Source: Flavicella sp965243265 (GTDB lineage: Bacteria; Bacteroidota; Bacteroidia; Flavobacteriales; Flavobacteriaceae). From it: a DNA stretch of 64,000 nt. Made by a program: the position numbers and the translations under genes. Positions 18,672 to 27,656 of the stretch are shown piece by piece. A model generated the notes under the pieces. It ran no database searches. It worked only from the letters and a program-made list of their open reading frames with translations, and was not told the DNA's origin. The DNA is taken from contig CBDEUL010000006.1 of NCBI GenBank assembly GCA_965243265.1, positions 372,001 through 436,000 on the forward strand. Direction: 5' to 3'. Each line of letters opens with the position of its first letter. Position 1 is the stretch's first letter.

Positions 18672-19913
18672 TCATATGACACTTTCAAATGATTTTTCAA
18701 ACTCCTCTATTATCACAAATAAAGGATTACCTATTAAAGTCATTACCCCTATTTTATTTGCCCCTAATCTTAAGTTACCTATACAATATCCCAATAAAAG
18801 AGGACTCAGTATAGTTGCAAATAATTTAAACTGATAGAGTATCTTTTTATTAGAAAAGTATAAAATTAATAATGTCAATGAAAACATAAAGGCCACTATC
18901 CTAAACCTACCCACTGAAGGGACTACAGAAAGAAAATTTGCAACTCCCATAAATAACAATGAGAAGTTAAAAAGGTTAAAATAATCTTGATTATTTCTAA
19001 GTTCCTTTTTATACTTTATTGAAATAACTATAAATAAGGTATTTATAAAAATAGGTAAAGACGATGCAAATATTCTTGCCAATAAGCTCAAAGACTCCTT
19101 CTTTTCTTTTATCGAACTTAAATAACTAACATTTGTATAAGAGGTAACCTTATTTTGAAAAAATGAAGGCAACAATCTTAATATATTTTCTTTTACAAAC
19201 TCCAAATCAACTCCTGTAACAAATACAGATGCAAGAAACAGGTAGAAATATAATGTTGGTCTATTTTTTAAAAATTTATATAAAAAAAGGATTGATATTG
19301 GTAAGACAAAAGAAAAATGAGTAAACACGGCCAACGCCAAAAACCATAAATATTTTTTATCTTTTTCTAAGACATAGGGTATTACTGCATAAAAAAAGAT
19401 ATGAGTCGCTGTCCAAAATCGAAAACCATTAATTTGCCAAAATCCTACAATTATTAAGAACGTGAGCATTAGTATTTTTGATATATATCCATTGTATCCT
19501 TTTACCCTTGATAAAATATACCAAACATTTCGTGAATAAAAAAAACCAAAAATAGCCCCCATAAAAGCAAAGAGTATACGAAAATCACTTGTTAATCTAG
19601 AGACTAAAAAAGATAACAATGGAAATAAAAAATCCATAGACAATCTATTCTCACCCAAATACTCTGAATAAAAAACATCGTATGTATAATTCGAATTAGT
19701 CATTCCCCAAAAAACATCTCGATAAAAATTAGCATCCATAGTTAAGGTTGCTATCACAAAATTATACCCTGAAAAGATGACAAAAAGCCATAAGATATTT
19801 TTAAGCCATTTATCTGTCTTAAGAAAAGACAACAGAGTTGTTCCTAGAGGCCAAATAATAAAACCTATGAAATATATAAATCTAGTAAATTTAATTTTAG
19901 TGAAAGTTCTCAT
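18672..19913 (-). CDS. EpsG/Wzy-like polysaccharide polymerase
   Basis: Polytopic membrane protein of about 413 residues with roughly ten to twelve hydrophobic segments. The order of segments, the NGFRFWTATHIFFYAVIPY region (near 160-178) and the THFSFVLP motif (near 200) match the EpsG family of polymerases. I start it at ATG 19913, 2 nt after the upstream stop, in preference to a TTG at 19919. It is one of two polymerase candidates in the locus; the other is at 10600-11766. It is very AT-rich. Confidence 0.75.
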   Translation of the reverse strand: MRTFTKIKFTRFIYFIGFIIWPLGTTLLSFLKTDKWLKNILWLFVIFSGYNFVIATLTMDANFYRDVFWGMTNSNYTYDVFYSEYLGENRLSMDFLFPLLSFLVSRLTSDFRILFAFMGAIFGFFYSRNVWYILSRVKGYNGYISKILMLTFLIIVGFWQINGFRFWTATHIFFYAVIPYVLEKDKKYLWFLALAVFTHFSFVLPISILFLYKFLKNRPTLYFYLFLASVFVTGVDLEFVKENILRLLPSFFQNKVTSYTNVSYLSSIKEKKESLSLLARIFASSLPIFINTLFIVISIKYKKELRNNQDYFNLFNFSLLFMGVANFLSVVPSVGRFRIVAFMFSLTLLILYFSNKKILYQFKLFATILSPLLLGYCIGNLRLGANKIGVMTLIGNPLFVIIEEFEKSFESVI

Positions 19914-19915
19914 AT

Positions 19916-21007
19916 TCAACCAATCAATTTAACAAATTCACATCCTACATTTTCAATGTTATATTGATCTATATTAGAAACTTTTAACTCACTACTATAA
20001 TTTCCTAAAAGAAACTCTTTAATATCTATTGTATTTAATTCAGTTAAATTTACTGAGAGTATAGGAACTTTAATAAGTGCGTAATCTATTATTTTACTTG
20101 GTAACTGAAGGCTTGTATTATTTTCAAAATTAATTACAAAATCCATTTTTTGTAATTCATTCAAAAGACCCAACCTTGGTATAAAATCTCTAATAATTAA
20201 TTTTTCACCTAATGCTTCTTTATATTTTTCAAAAAAAGAACTTGAATTTGTATATACAATAAATCTAAAATCCAACTCTAGATTTACCAAATAATCTAAA
20301 AAAACACTTGGATTTCTATGTTTAACATAAATACTACCTGCATAACAAAAAGTTGGAACTAAATTAGGTTTACGATTGGTTTCTAAAACAATTTCTTTAA
20401 AGTTAAACCCTTGTGGTATTATATTAATTTTTTCATGAAACTCAGAATAATAAGCTTTTCTCCCTTCTTCAATAGGAATCGTTATATAATCTGCATTCTT
20501 ACAAAAGAATTTCTCAATGTATTTAAAATAAAAAAAAGGCTTATGGAAAATATTACCCATATAAGGATCTCCACAATCAGCTATCCATTTTTCTGGAAAA
20601 TCATTCTTTAATCTCTTTTTTGCCCAAGCAGTTCCCCAGTGTAACGTATGAGGTATTCCTATGGAAATGACTGCATGTACATTTTTTTCTTTTTTAAGAA
20701 TTTTCAAAGGTTTGAAAAACAATTCTATATCAGGATATTCAATAATTTTTTTTAATAGAAAATCAATTCCCCTAAAAAATTTAGATTTTGGAGAGTTTGC
20801 TCTTTTAAAAAAGAATAGAGGATTCAAATCCCTTACTTTTAGATTAAATGTTTTTTCATATTCTGAATAATCATAATCTTTTAAAGGTGCGTAGACAACA
20901 ACCTCAAAACCACGTTTTGACAATTCCTTAGCCAATTCACTCGTTCTGAAAGCTCTTGGAGAGGTTTCGGGAAAAACCATTTTAGAAAAGATTAAAACCT
21001 TCTTCAT
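19916..21007 (-). CDS. GT4-like glycosyltransferase
   Basis: GT-B type protein of 363 residues. The N-terminal domain opens with SKMVFPETSPRAFRTSELAK (near 8-27) and HTLHWGTAWAKK (near 121-132), as in GT4 enzymes with an N-terminal Glyco_trans_4 fold. The C-terminal half is shorter and more divergent than usual: the expected EX7E motif is replaced by the LQLPSKIIDYALIKVPIL region (near 304-321), a variant seen in other GT4-like proteins. Function and donor are not assigned. It precedes the EpsG-like gene by 2 nt. Confidence 0.72.
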   Translation of the reverse strand: MKKVLIFSKMVFPETSPRAFRTSELAKELSKRGFEVVVYAPLKDYDYSEYEKTFNLKVRDLNPLFFFKRANSPKSKFFRGIDFLLKKIIEYPDIELFFKPLKILKKEKNVHAVISIGIPHTLHWGTAWAKKRLKNDFPEKWIADCGDPYMGNIFHKPFFYFKYIEKFFCKNADYITIPIEEGRKAYYSEFHEKINIIPQGFNFKEIVLETNRKPNLVPTFCYAGSIYVKHRNPSVFLDYLVNLELDFRFIVYTNSSSFFEKYKEALGEKLIIRDFIPRLGLLNELQKMDFVINFENNTSLQLPSKIIDYALIKVPILSVNLTELNTIDIKEFLLGNYSSELKVSNIDQYNIENVGCEFVKLIG

Positions 21008-21019
21008 ATTCTTTATTTT

Positions 21020-22150
21020 TTAAACCAAAAAATCATGTATTTTTTCCTGAAACTCAATTGCAGGATATTTTTTTGATAGATTCTTTAATAATTCAAAGTT
21101 TATTAAAATATCACTCTCACTTAAATTCAAATTATCTTCTTCAATATCTTTTTTAAAATTACTAATAGAATATACTTTAAAACCTTCCTTTATCAACCAA
21201 TGGTAAAAAGCATTTTTTTCATTTAAATATACTTTCACACCTCTTAGTATACCTTGAAAAATATTTGCCACAGCCATTTGTCTATAACCATTAATTACCA
21301 AGGCACTTGCTTCATTATAAACATCAGAAAATTCTTCTAAACTTAAAAAATCAGTTATTAAATTAAACCCTCTATCTAATGCTAACTCTTTTACATAATT
21401 ACTATAGTAACTTTCTGAACCGTAATTAAAGAACAATGTAAAATCGTAATCCTTTTTTTTGTCTATTTTATTTACTATATCTAGTATATCAATATGGTTA
21501 TTATAGGCACTTCTATTATTTCCTATAATAACCTGTCTCCTTTCTTTATTTTTAATTTTATAAAAATCAAAAAATTCAACATCATATGGTTTGTTAGATA
21601 ACTTCACCGCTTTATCTGGTAAGATTTCCCATTTCTTTTTCAATAATTGGAACTCTTCTATCGATAAAATTAGCATTAAATTTACCCTTTTTACAGCCTT
21701 CCAAAACAAAGAATCTGGGGTTTCTCCTAGACGAACTAAACTTTTTCCAATGGCCAGTCCTTCTTGAAGTTTTTTCTTAAAACTTTTTTTTGAATTTTCT
21801 ATAGATTTTTCACTTAAAAAACATGTATCTCTCCCATAAAGTTCATAACCAAAAAAACGCCAAGCTATTTTAATTTCTTCAGGTAAAGCTAAAGCTATTC
21901 TACATTTCACATAATTTAAATCATATAAAACTACCAAATCAGCATTTTCACAAGCTGCAATTATTTTTTTGAATTCTGAATTTTTATAAAAAGTTACATT
22001 TCCTTCTATTCCTGATATTTTTACAGGACTTTCTGTGATAACAATTGTTTTATTTATAAAAGTACTACCTTCAAATCTTTTACTATCCCCTACAAATTTT
22101 TTATCTGTATGAATATGTATTACTTTCATTTTTTTGTTTTCAGCACTCAT
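21020..22150 (-). CDS. GT56 (WecF-like) 4-amino-sugar transferase
   Basis: Protein of 376 residues that I match by eye to WecF, the transferase that adds Fuc4NAc to the enterobacterial common antigen lipid. Matching blocks are AWRFFGYELYG (WecF: HIWGADLYE), IIGNNRSAYNNHIDIL (WecF: LVGNSGDRSNDHI) and RQMAVANIFQGILRGVKVYL followed by NAFYHWL (WecF: [20 protein letters not shown] then NPFWQDM). The nearby VioA-like aminotransferase and rfbA/rfbB could supply dTDP-4-amino-4,6-dideoxyhexose. A family search would settle it. MSAENKKMKV contains a second possible start at residue 8. Confidence 0.7.
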   Translation of the reverse strand: MSAENKKMKVIHIHTDKKFVGDSKRFEGSTFINKTIVITESPVKISGIEGNVTFYKNSEFKKIIAACENADLVVLYDLNYVKCRIALALPEEIKIAWRFFGYELYGRDTCFLSEKSIENSKKSFKKKLQEGLAIGKSLVRLGETPDSLFWKAVKRVNLMLILSIEEFQLLKKKWEILPDKAVKLSNKPYDVEFFDFYKIKNKERRQVIIGNNRSAYNNHIDILDIVNKIDKKKDYDFTLFFNYGSESYYSNYVKELALDRGFNLITDFLSLEEFSDVYNEASALVINGYRQMAVANIFQGILRGVKVYLNEKNAFYHWLIKEGFKVYSISNFKKDIEEDNLNLSESDILINFELLKNLSKKYPAIEFQEKIHDFLV

Positions 22151-22152
22151 TC

Positions 22153-23157
22153 TTACAGTTCAGTAGGTATCAAATCTTTACATACAAAAATACCTTCTTT
22201 GATGTTAAATAAATCCATATCTGTTTCTTCTCCCTTCAACCATTTAATAATTTGCTTAGGAAGATTAACTCCTGCTACATGACTTACTGGATAATGTCCC
22301 GAAATTCTACAGTTCATTTCAATAACGTATATCTCTCCATCAACATCAAAACAATCTACCGATAATATTGTTTTTTGAGAAATTTTATTCCCTAATGTAA
22401 GAGCTACTTCTTCAAAAGGAGTTGAAGATACTGTTTCTCCTAAATCAGTTTCTCCTGCTCTCATTAATACTTTCTTTTTGGCAAATGTTTTCACATAATT
22501 CCCTTCCAAATCATTAATAACATCCAAACCATATTCTTGCCCCAACAACACTTCTTGATAAATAATTGAGTCATCTGGTGTAAATGAGGACTCATACTTC
22601 AAATGAGTTTTAGATATATCCTTTTGACACTTTTTAGACAAAACAATTAATTCCTCTTCTGTATCTACAATATAAATCCCCATTGAAGCCATACCCCACC
22701 TTGGTTTAATAATAATTGGGTAAGATAATTCCTCCTTAGATATTGCATCAATTGTCGAGTTTACACTCAAATATGTTTTGGGAGTTTTTATATTATTTTC
22801 TTTTAAAAATAAATATGTTTCCCATTTATCATTACAAATTTCAACTTCCTTCTCATTCGCTAAAAGTACTGTTATTCCATTTTCTGCAAACAGTTTTATA
22901 TTTTTTGAAAGCACTAATAAATCAATATCAAAAACTGATAAAAGAGTTGTTATATTATTTTTCAAACAATACTCTAACAATGTTGGAATATATTGTTCAT
23001 CATAAATCAAAGGAGTTATTAAATAACCATCCGCTTCTTTAGTTGCTAGTGTCTCCGCTGAATTAGAAGCATATATTTTTCCTTCTTTTCCTAAAGCTTC
23101 TTTAAAGTAATTAACTAAATATGTTCTTCTCCCTACCGATGTTAATAATATATTCAT
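22153..23157 (-). CDS. ATP-grasp ligase of a sugar-modification pathway
   Basis: ATP-grasp protein of 334 residues. A pre-ATP-grasp domain (MNILLTSVGRRTYLVNYF) resembles CarB-like and PylC-like ligases. ATP-binding and magnesium elements follow: YPIIIKPRWGMASMGIYIV near 146-164, EYGLDVINDLEGNYV near 208-222 and EIYVIEMNCRISGHYP near 273-288. Enzymes of this fold join a carboxylate to an amine. Located 2 nt before the GT56 gene and near an aminotransferase and acetyltransferase, it may attach an amino acid to an amino sugar, or amidate a uronic acid. The substrate is unknown. Confidence 0.72.
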   Translation of the reverse strand: MNILLTSVGRRTYLVNYFKEALGKEGKIYASNSAETLATKEADGYLITPLIYDEQYIPTLLEYCLKNNITTLLSVFDIDLLVLSKNIKLFAENGITVLLANEKEVEICNDKWETYLFLKENNIKTPKTYLSVNSTIDAISKEELSYPIIIKPRWGMASMGIYIVDTEEELIVLSKKCQKDISKTHLKYESSFTPDDSIIYQEVLLGQEYGLDVINDLEGNYVKTFAKKKVLMRAGETDLGETVSSTPFEEVALTLGNKISQKTILSVDCFDVDGEIYVIEMNCRISGHYPVSHVAGVNLPKQIIKWLKGEETDMDLFNIKEGIFVCKDLIPTEL

Positions 23158-23172
23158 TCTATTTATATTTTT

Positions 23173-23196
23173 AGTTTTTTAGTTTTTTAGTTTTTT
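23173..23196. repeat. 8-bp tandem repeat, three units
   Basis: Three exact copies of AGTTTTTT across the stop codon of the acetyltransferase gene at 23179. It encodes the KLKKLKN C-terminus. Gain or loss of a unit would shift the frame only at the last two or three residues and the stop. Confidence 0.7.
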
Positions 23197-23916
23197 TAAT
23201 TTTTCTACTGCTCTTGATATATCTTTTTCATTAAATAAATGAACATATTTTTTAATTATATCGTAAGAAAAATTCCACCACTGCAAATCTTCTAAGTCAC
23301 TTACTATTTTTTCCGAAAACCTATACTTAATAATTTTAGCAGGACTTCCAACTACGATAGCATAAGGAGGAACATCCTTAGTTACAACAGAATTTGCTCC
23401 AACCACAGCTCCATTACCTATTTCAACTCCTCTTAATACTGTTGAGTTTGTACCAATCCACACATCATTCCCAATCTTACATTTTTCAGAGAACCTATCA
23501 TAAGGCAAAGGTGCTTCCGCCTCTCTTAATCCATAATAATCATTATATAAAAAATCATGTGATGTTATTCTTTTATAGTCATGATTCCCTGGCCCTATAG
23601 TTACTCCCCATGAGATTGATGAAAACCGTCCTATCTCTGTATGCATAATTACATCTGATGAACCCGTATAAGAATAATCCCCTATTATTGAATGATAAAT
23701 TAAATTAGACCTGTCAATTCTTACTAAATCTGATAATTTAGAGTTAATAATTCTTGAAAAATCTCCTACTATTGACTTGTTACCAAGAGTTGAATTTTGG
23801 ATTTTAGAATACTTATATAGTTGACTTTCTTCTCCTAAAATACTATTCTCAATCAAAGCATTTTTATCTCTATAAACATTCTCAGGAATATCTGTAATAT
23901 CATTCTTAAACCCCAT
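23179..23916 (-). CDS. CatB-type hexapeptide acetyltransferase
   Basis: Acetyltransferase of 245 residues with left-handed beta-helix repeats from about 18 to 200. The WGVTIGPGNHDYKRITSHDF region (near 107-126) carries the catalytic histidine, as in CatB/Vat-type xenobiotic and sugar acetyltransferases. In this position, overlapping the VioA-like aminotransferase by 11 nt, it is a candidate for N-acetylation of dTDP-4-amino-4,6-dideoxyglucose (VioB or WecD role); O-acetylation of the polymer is the alternative. The C-terminus is built from an 8-bp tandem repeat. Confidence 0.8.
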   Translation of the reverse strand: MGFKNDITDIPENVYRDKNALIENSILGEESQLYKYSKIQNSTLGNKSIVGDFSRIINSKLSDLVRIDRSNLIYHSIIGDYSYTGSSDVIMHTEIGRFSSISWGVTIGPGNHDYKRITSHDFLYNDYYGLREAEAPLPYDRFSEKCKIGNDVWIGTNSTVLRGVEIGNGAVVGANSVVTKDVPPYAIVVGSPAKIIKYRFSEKIVSDLEDLQWWNFSYDIIKKYVHLFNEKDISRAVEKLKKLKN

Positions 23917-24988
23917 TGTTTTCCTTTAAAATTTCACAAACTTCTTTAACATCACCAACTGACAAATCATAATATAGTGGTAAACAGAGTACTTTTTTAG
24001 AAATACTATCAGTCACATCTAATGATACTGCCTCTAAATATGGTAAAGCAACTCCTAATGAGGGATAAAAATACCTTCTTGAAAAAATTTCTTTTTCCTC
24101 CAAAGCTTTTTTACACTTTAACATCTCTTCTTCTGTTTGAAACAATAGTGGAAAATACGCATAATTTTTAGTTGCATCATTATTCCATTCAGGAGTTTTT
24201 ACTAAAGTCCCTTTCAAATTGTCTAGATAGGTTTCAGTTAATAATTTCCTCTTTTCATGAATTTTTTCTATATGTCTAAAATTAACTAAGCCCATAGCGG
24301 CATGAAATTCAGAGTTTTTCCCATTAATTCCCAATTCAGAGAAAGCTTCAGGTCCATTAAAACCAAAATTTCTCATTTTAGAAATTTTATACGCCAATTC
24401 ACTATCCTTCGTTACGATAAAACCTCCTTCGGTAGAATGATATAACTTTGTAGCGTGTAAACTACAAATAGATATATCACCAAACTCAAATATAGACTTT
24501 CCTCCAACAGTAACCCCGAAGGCATGTGCCCCATCATAGATTACTTTTAAATTATGCTTTTTTGCTATCCTTTCTATTTCTAATACATCACAAGGATTTC
24601 CATATACATGAGTCGCTAATATTGCTGATGTACTAGGAGTTATCAACTCTTCAATTTTTTTAGGATCTATATTCAATGTTTTCTCATCAATATCTGCAAA
24701 AATAGGCTTACACCCCTCCCATACAATACTACTTGTAGTAGCAACAAAAGAAAATGGAGTTGTTATTATCTCTCCTTTGATTTCTAGTGCTTTAATTGCC
24801 ATTTGTAGAGCAACTGTCCCATTAGTCACAAATAATAAATGATCTAATCCTAAATGTCCTTTTAGTTTTAATTCCAAATCATTTGCCAAAGGTCCCATAT
24901 TAGTGAGCCATTGACGCTCCCAAATTCCAGAAACTAATTCCAAATATTCATCTTTTGGTGGTAAAAAAGGTTTTGTTACTGGTATCAT
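23906..24988 (-). CDS. dTDP-4-keto-6-deoxyhexose aminotransferase, VioA-like
   Basis: PLP enzyme of the DegT/DnrJ/EryC1 family, 360 residues. Its opening (MIPVTKPFLPP, then GIWERQWLTNMGPL at 21-34) and the PLP-lysine loop SLHATKLYHSTEGG (Lys181) resemble VioA, which makes dTDP-viosamine (Qui4N), more than WecE (Fuc4N) or PglE. Asp152 (YDGAHAFG) should bind the pyridine nitrogen. The substrate would come from rfbA and rfbB in the same operon. It overlaps the upstream flippase stop by 4 nt (ATGA) and the acetyltransferase by 11 nt. Confidence 0.83.
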   Translation of the reverse strand: MIPVTKPFLPPKDEYLELVSGIWERQWLTNMGPLANDLELKLKGHLGLDHLLFVTNGTVALQMAIKALEIKGEIITTPFSFVATTSSIVWEGCKPIFADIDEKTLNIDPKKIEELITPSTSAILATHVYGNPCDVLEIERIAKKHNLKVIYDGAHAFGVTVGGKSIFEFGDISICSLHATKLYHSTEGGFIVTKDSELAYKISKMRNFGFNGPEAFSELGINGKNSEFHAAMGLVNFRHIEKIHEKRKLLTETYLDNLKGTLVKTPEWNNDATKNYAYFPLLFQTEEEMLKCKKALEEKEIFSRRYFYPSLGVALPYLEAVSLDVTDSISKKVLCLPLYYDLSVGDVKEVCEILKENNGV

Positions 24989-26424
24989 TTTTTTAAAATT
25001 ATATTTTTAAATTCATTTATAGATGGGTATTTCAAAAGGTAAGCAACCAAAACGTAAAATATACTTCCAATCCCCAAACCAACAATTATTCTTATTAAAT
25101 CTGACAGTTCTCGTTTTAACAAAATATCGTCTAAACCACGAATCATAAAACCTGTAATTATCACGAGTATAAAAATACTCGACACATCTTTCATCTGTTG
25201 AAAAAGATTATAATTGATAAATCTACCCGAATAATGTGTATTAATAATCAATCCCAAAACAGAAGCACCTACTCTAGCCCACAAAAGCCCTAATATTCCA
25301 TAAGGAATTGAGATAGCTATAGATATTACTAAAATAATTTTTTTATAGATCTCTAATTTCAAAAATAAATCACTTCTCCCTTTTACGTTTAAAATATTCA
25401 AATTATATGAATGAAAAGGATATAAAAGTCCTGAAATACACAGTATTTGAAAATAAGGCACTGAAGGCAACCATTTTTCAGTAAAAAGAAACCTAAAAAA
25501 AGGTTCACCCAAGACAGCTAATAACATTAAAACTGGGGCTAATACAAATGTTACCATTTGTAAAATTTTTTTATAAACATTTTTAAGACGTACATCATCA
25601 TCTTGAAACTTTGAAAACAGTGGATATGTAACCTTACTTAACGCTCCTGAAATATTACTTACAGGTAACTGTACAACTGTATTTGCTCTAGAATAATATC
25701 CTAAAAGTGCCGGTGAAAATATTTTACCTATAACTATAGAATAACTATTTTTAAAAATAGTATCCAATAGACCTGAAAATAAGATTTTATATCCAAAATT
25801 AAAATGATATTTAAACTTAGATACATCAAAAATTAAAGAAGGCTTCCAATTTGTAACCAACCATAACTGCAATGAATTTAAAAAAGCTTGACTTATATAC
25901 ATCCAAACCAAACTCCAAACTCCAAAGCCCCAATATGCTAAAACTATTCCTAAAACACCGCTACCTATTAAAGACGGAATAGATACTTTAAGCTGAGTCT
26001 TAAAATCCATTTTCTGAGTTAGTCTTGTTGTTTGAACCGTAGAAAAAGCATTAATAATAAACGTAACTCCATAAAGTCTTGTCAAATTTAAAAGAATAGG
26101 TTCTTCAAAAAAATCGGCTATTAAAGGAGCTGAAATAAACAGTAATAAATATACAAGTATACTTCCTAATAGATTAAAAAAAAAGACTGTAGAAAAATCC
26201 TTTTGATCAGCTTCCGAAGTCCTAATTAAAGAACTCGTTAAACCTCCATTAACTAAAGTATTTCCTATTCCCATAAAAACAGTAATCATAGCTATGACAC
26301 CAAATTCTTCAGGTAATAATATTCTTGCTAAAACAATGGAAACCAGAAAACCTATACCTTGTCCTGAAAATTGTTGTAGGAAAGTATACAACACTCCCGA
26401 AACTGCTTTAGCTTTTGTTGTCAT
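24985..26424 (-). CDS. WzxC-type polysaccharide flippase (first of two)
   Basis: MOP-superfamily transporter of 479 residues with about fourteen membrane segments. The N-terminal LYTFLQQFSGQGIGFLVSIVLA and ARILLPEEFGVIAM blocks are typical of the WzxC/PST branch, which is longer than the other flippase at 11763-13010. It should translocate a lipid-linked oligosaccharide. The two flippases in one locus suggest two repeat units or different specificities. It lies 10 nt after wecC. Confidence 0.88.
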   Translation of the reverse strand: MTTKAKAVSGVLYTFLQQFSGQGIGFLVSIVLARILLPEEFGVIAMITVFMGIGNTLVNGGLTSSLIRTSEADQKDFSTVFFFNLLGSILVYLLLFISAPLIADFFEEPILLNLTRLYGVTFIINAFSTVQTTRLTQKMDFKTQLKVSIPSLIGSGVLGIVLAYWGFGVWSLVWMYISQAFLNSLQLWLVTNWKPSLIFDVSKFKYHFNFGYKILFSGLLDTIFKNSYSIVIGKIFSPALLGYYSRANTVVQLPVSNISGALSKVTYPLFSKFQDDDVRLKNVYKKILQMVTFVLAPVLMLLAVLGEPFFRFLFTEKWLPSVPYFQILCISGLLYPFHSYNLNILNVKGRSDLFLKLEIYKKIILVISIAISIPYGILGLLWARVGASVLGLIINTHYSGRFINYNLFQQMKDVSSIFILVIITGFMIRGLDDILLKRELSDLIRIIVGLGIGSIFYVLVAYLLKYPSINEFKNIILKK

Positions 26425-26434
26425 TCAATTGTCT

Positions 26435-27652
26435 CTAATTGTTCTTTTTTATTCCACAAAAGTCTAAAATGACCTTACTTTTATCATCTGACAAATTTTT
26501 AAACTCATCATGAGCTACTAAAAATACAATTATATCTGCTTTTTCTAATGCAACTTTATATTCAGTTAACTTAAAAACATTATGCTCTTCTATATTTGGC
26601 TCTACAATAAAATAACTTCCATTACTATCATTTTGCATGATCTTTTGAGCTATATATTTGGCTGGAGATTCTCTTAAGTCATCAATATTGGGTTTAAATG
26701 CTAAGCCCATTAAAGCAACACTTGGTTTACGACCGTGTTTTAATTCAAATTCTAACTTTGTTGTTTGTACTTTTTCAGCACACCAAAAAGATTTATAATT
26801 ATTAACCTCTCTAGCCGTACCTATTATTTTTGACTCCATAGGGTAATCTGAAACAATAAAGTATGGATCTACAGCAATACAATGTCCTCCTACTCCACAT
26901 CCTGGTTGTAGTATATTTACTCTTGGATGTTTATTCGCTAAACTTATCAATTCCCAAACATTGATATCTGCTTTATCACAAATCAATGACAATTCATTAG
27001 CAAAAGCTATCTGTACGTCCCTTGAAGAATTTTCTACCAACTTACACATCTCTGCAGTTCTAGCATTTGTAGGATGTAAAGCTCCTTTTATATATTTTGA
27101 ATAAAAACTTATAGCCTTTTCTGTTGACACATCATTTACTCCTCCTATTACTCTGTCGTTATAGACTAATTCATGCATAACATTACCTGGTAAAACCCTT
27201 TCTGGACAATAAGCTATAAATAACTTATTTTTCAACTCTGGACGTTCTGTATAAATTAACGTCATCATTTTTTCTGTAGTACCTACCGGTGATGTCGATT
27301 CTATAATATACAAATCATTCTCTTTTAAAAGAGGTAATATTGCCCTTGTCGCTGCTTCTACAAAAGAAATGTCTGGTTCATTTTTTCCTTTAAAAGGTGT
27401 TGGTACTACTATTAAATAAGTATTCGCCTCAACAGGCTTCGTATCAGCTCTTAGAAACCCTTCTTTGACTGCAACTTCTACTGCTTCATCTAAAGACGGT
27501 TCTACTATATGAATTTTACCTTCATTAATTGTATCTACAACATTTTGATTGATATCAACACCATGTACTTGTGCACCTCCACTAGCTATTAAAGCCGCGG
27601 TAGGTAAACCTATATATCCTAAACCAATCATTACTACTTCTGGGTTCTTCAT
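26435..27652 (-). CDS. wecC: UDP-N-acetyl-D-mannosamine dehydrogenase
   Basis: Oxidises UDP-ManNAc at C6 to UDP-ManNAcA, using two NAD. The protein has 405 residues with an N-terminal Rossmann domain (VMIGLGYIGLPTAALIA, 6-22), a central helical domain with catalytic cysteine in GVGGHCIAVDPYF (near 272-284), and a C-terminal UDP-binding domain with LMGLAFKPNIDDLRESP (near 321-337). It follows wecB by 4 nt, matching the order of reactions. No WecG-type ManNAcA transferase was seen in the window. Confidence 0.92.
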   Translation of the reverse strand: MKNPEVVMIGLGYIGLPTAALIASGGAQVHGVDINQNVVDTINEGKIHIVEPSLDEAVEVAVKEGFLRADTKPVEANTYLIVVPTPFKGKNEPDISFVEAATRAILPLLKENDLYIIESTSPVGTTEKMMTLIYTERPELKNKLFIAYCPERVLPGNVMHELVYNDRVIGGVNDVSTEKAISFYSKYIKGALHPTNARTAEMCKLVENSSRDVQIAFANELSLICDKADINVWELISLANKHPRVNILQPGCGVGGHCIAVDPYFIVSDYPMESKIIGTAREVNNYKSFWCAEKVQTTKLEFELKHGRKPSVALMGLAFKPNIDDLRESPAKYIAQKIMQNDSNGSYFIVEPNIEEHNVFKLTEYKVALEKADIIVFLVAHDEFKNLSDDKSKVILDFCGIKKNN

Positions 27653-27656
27653 CTTG

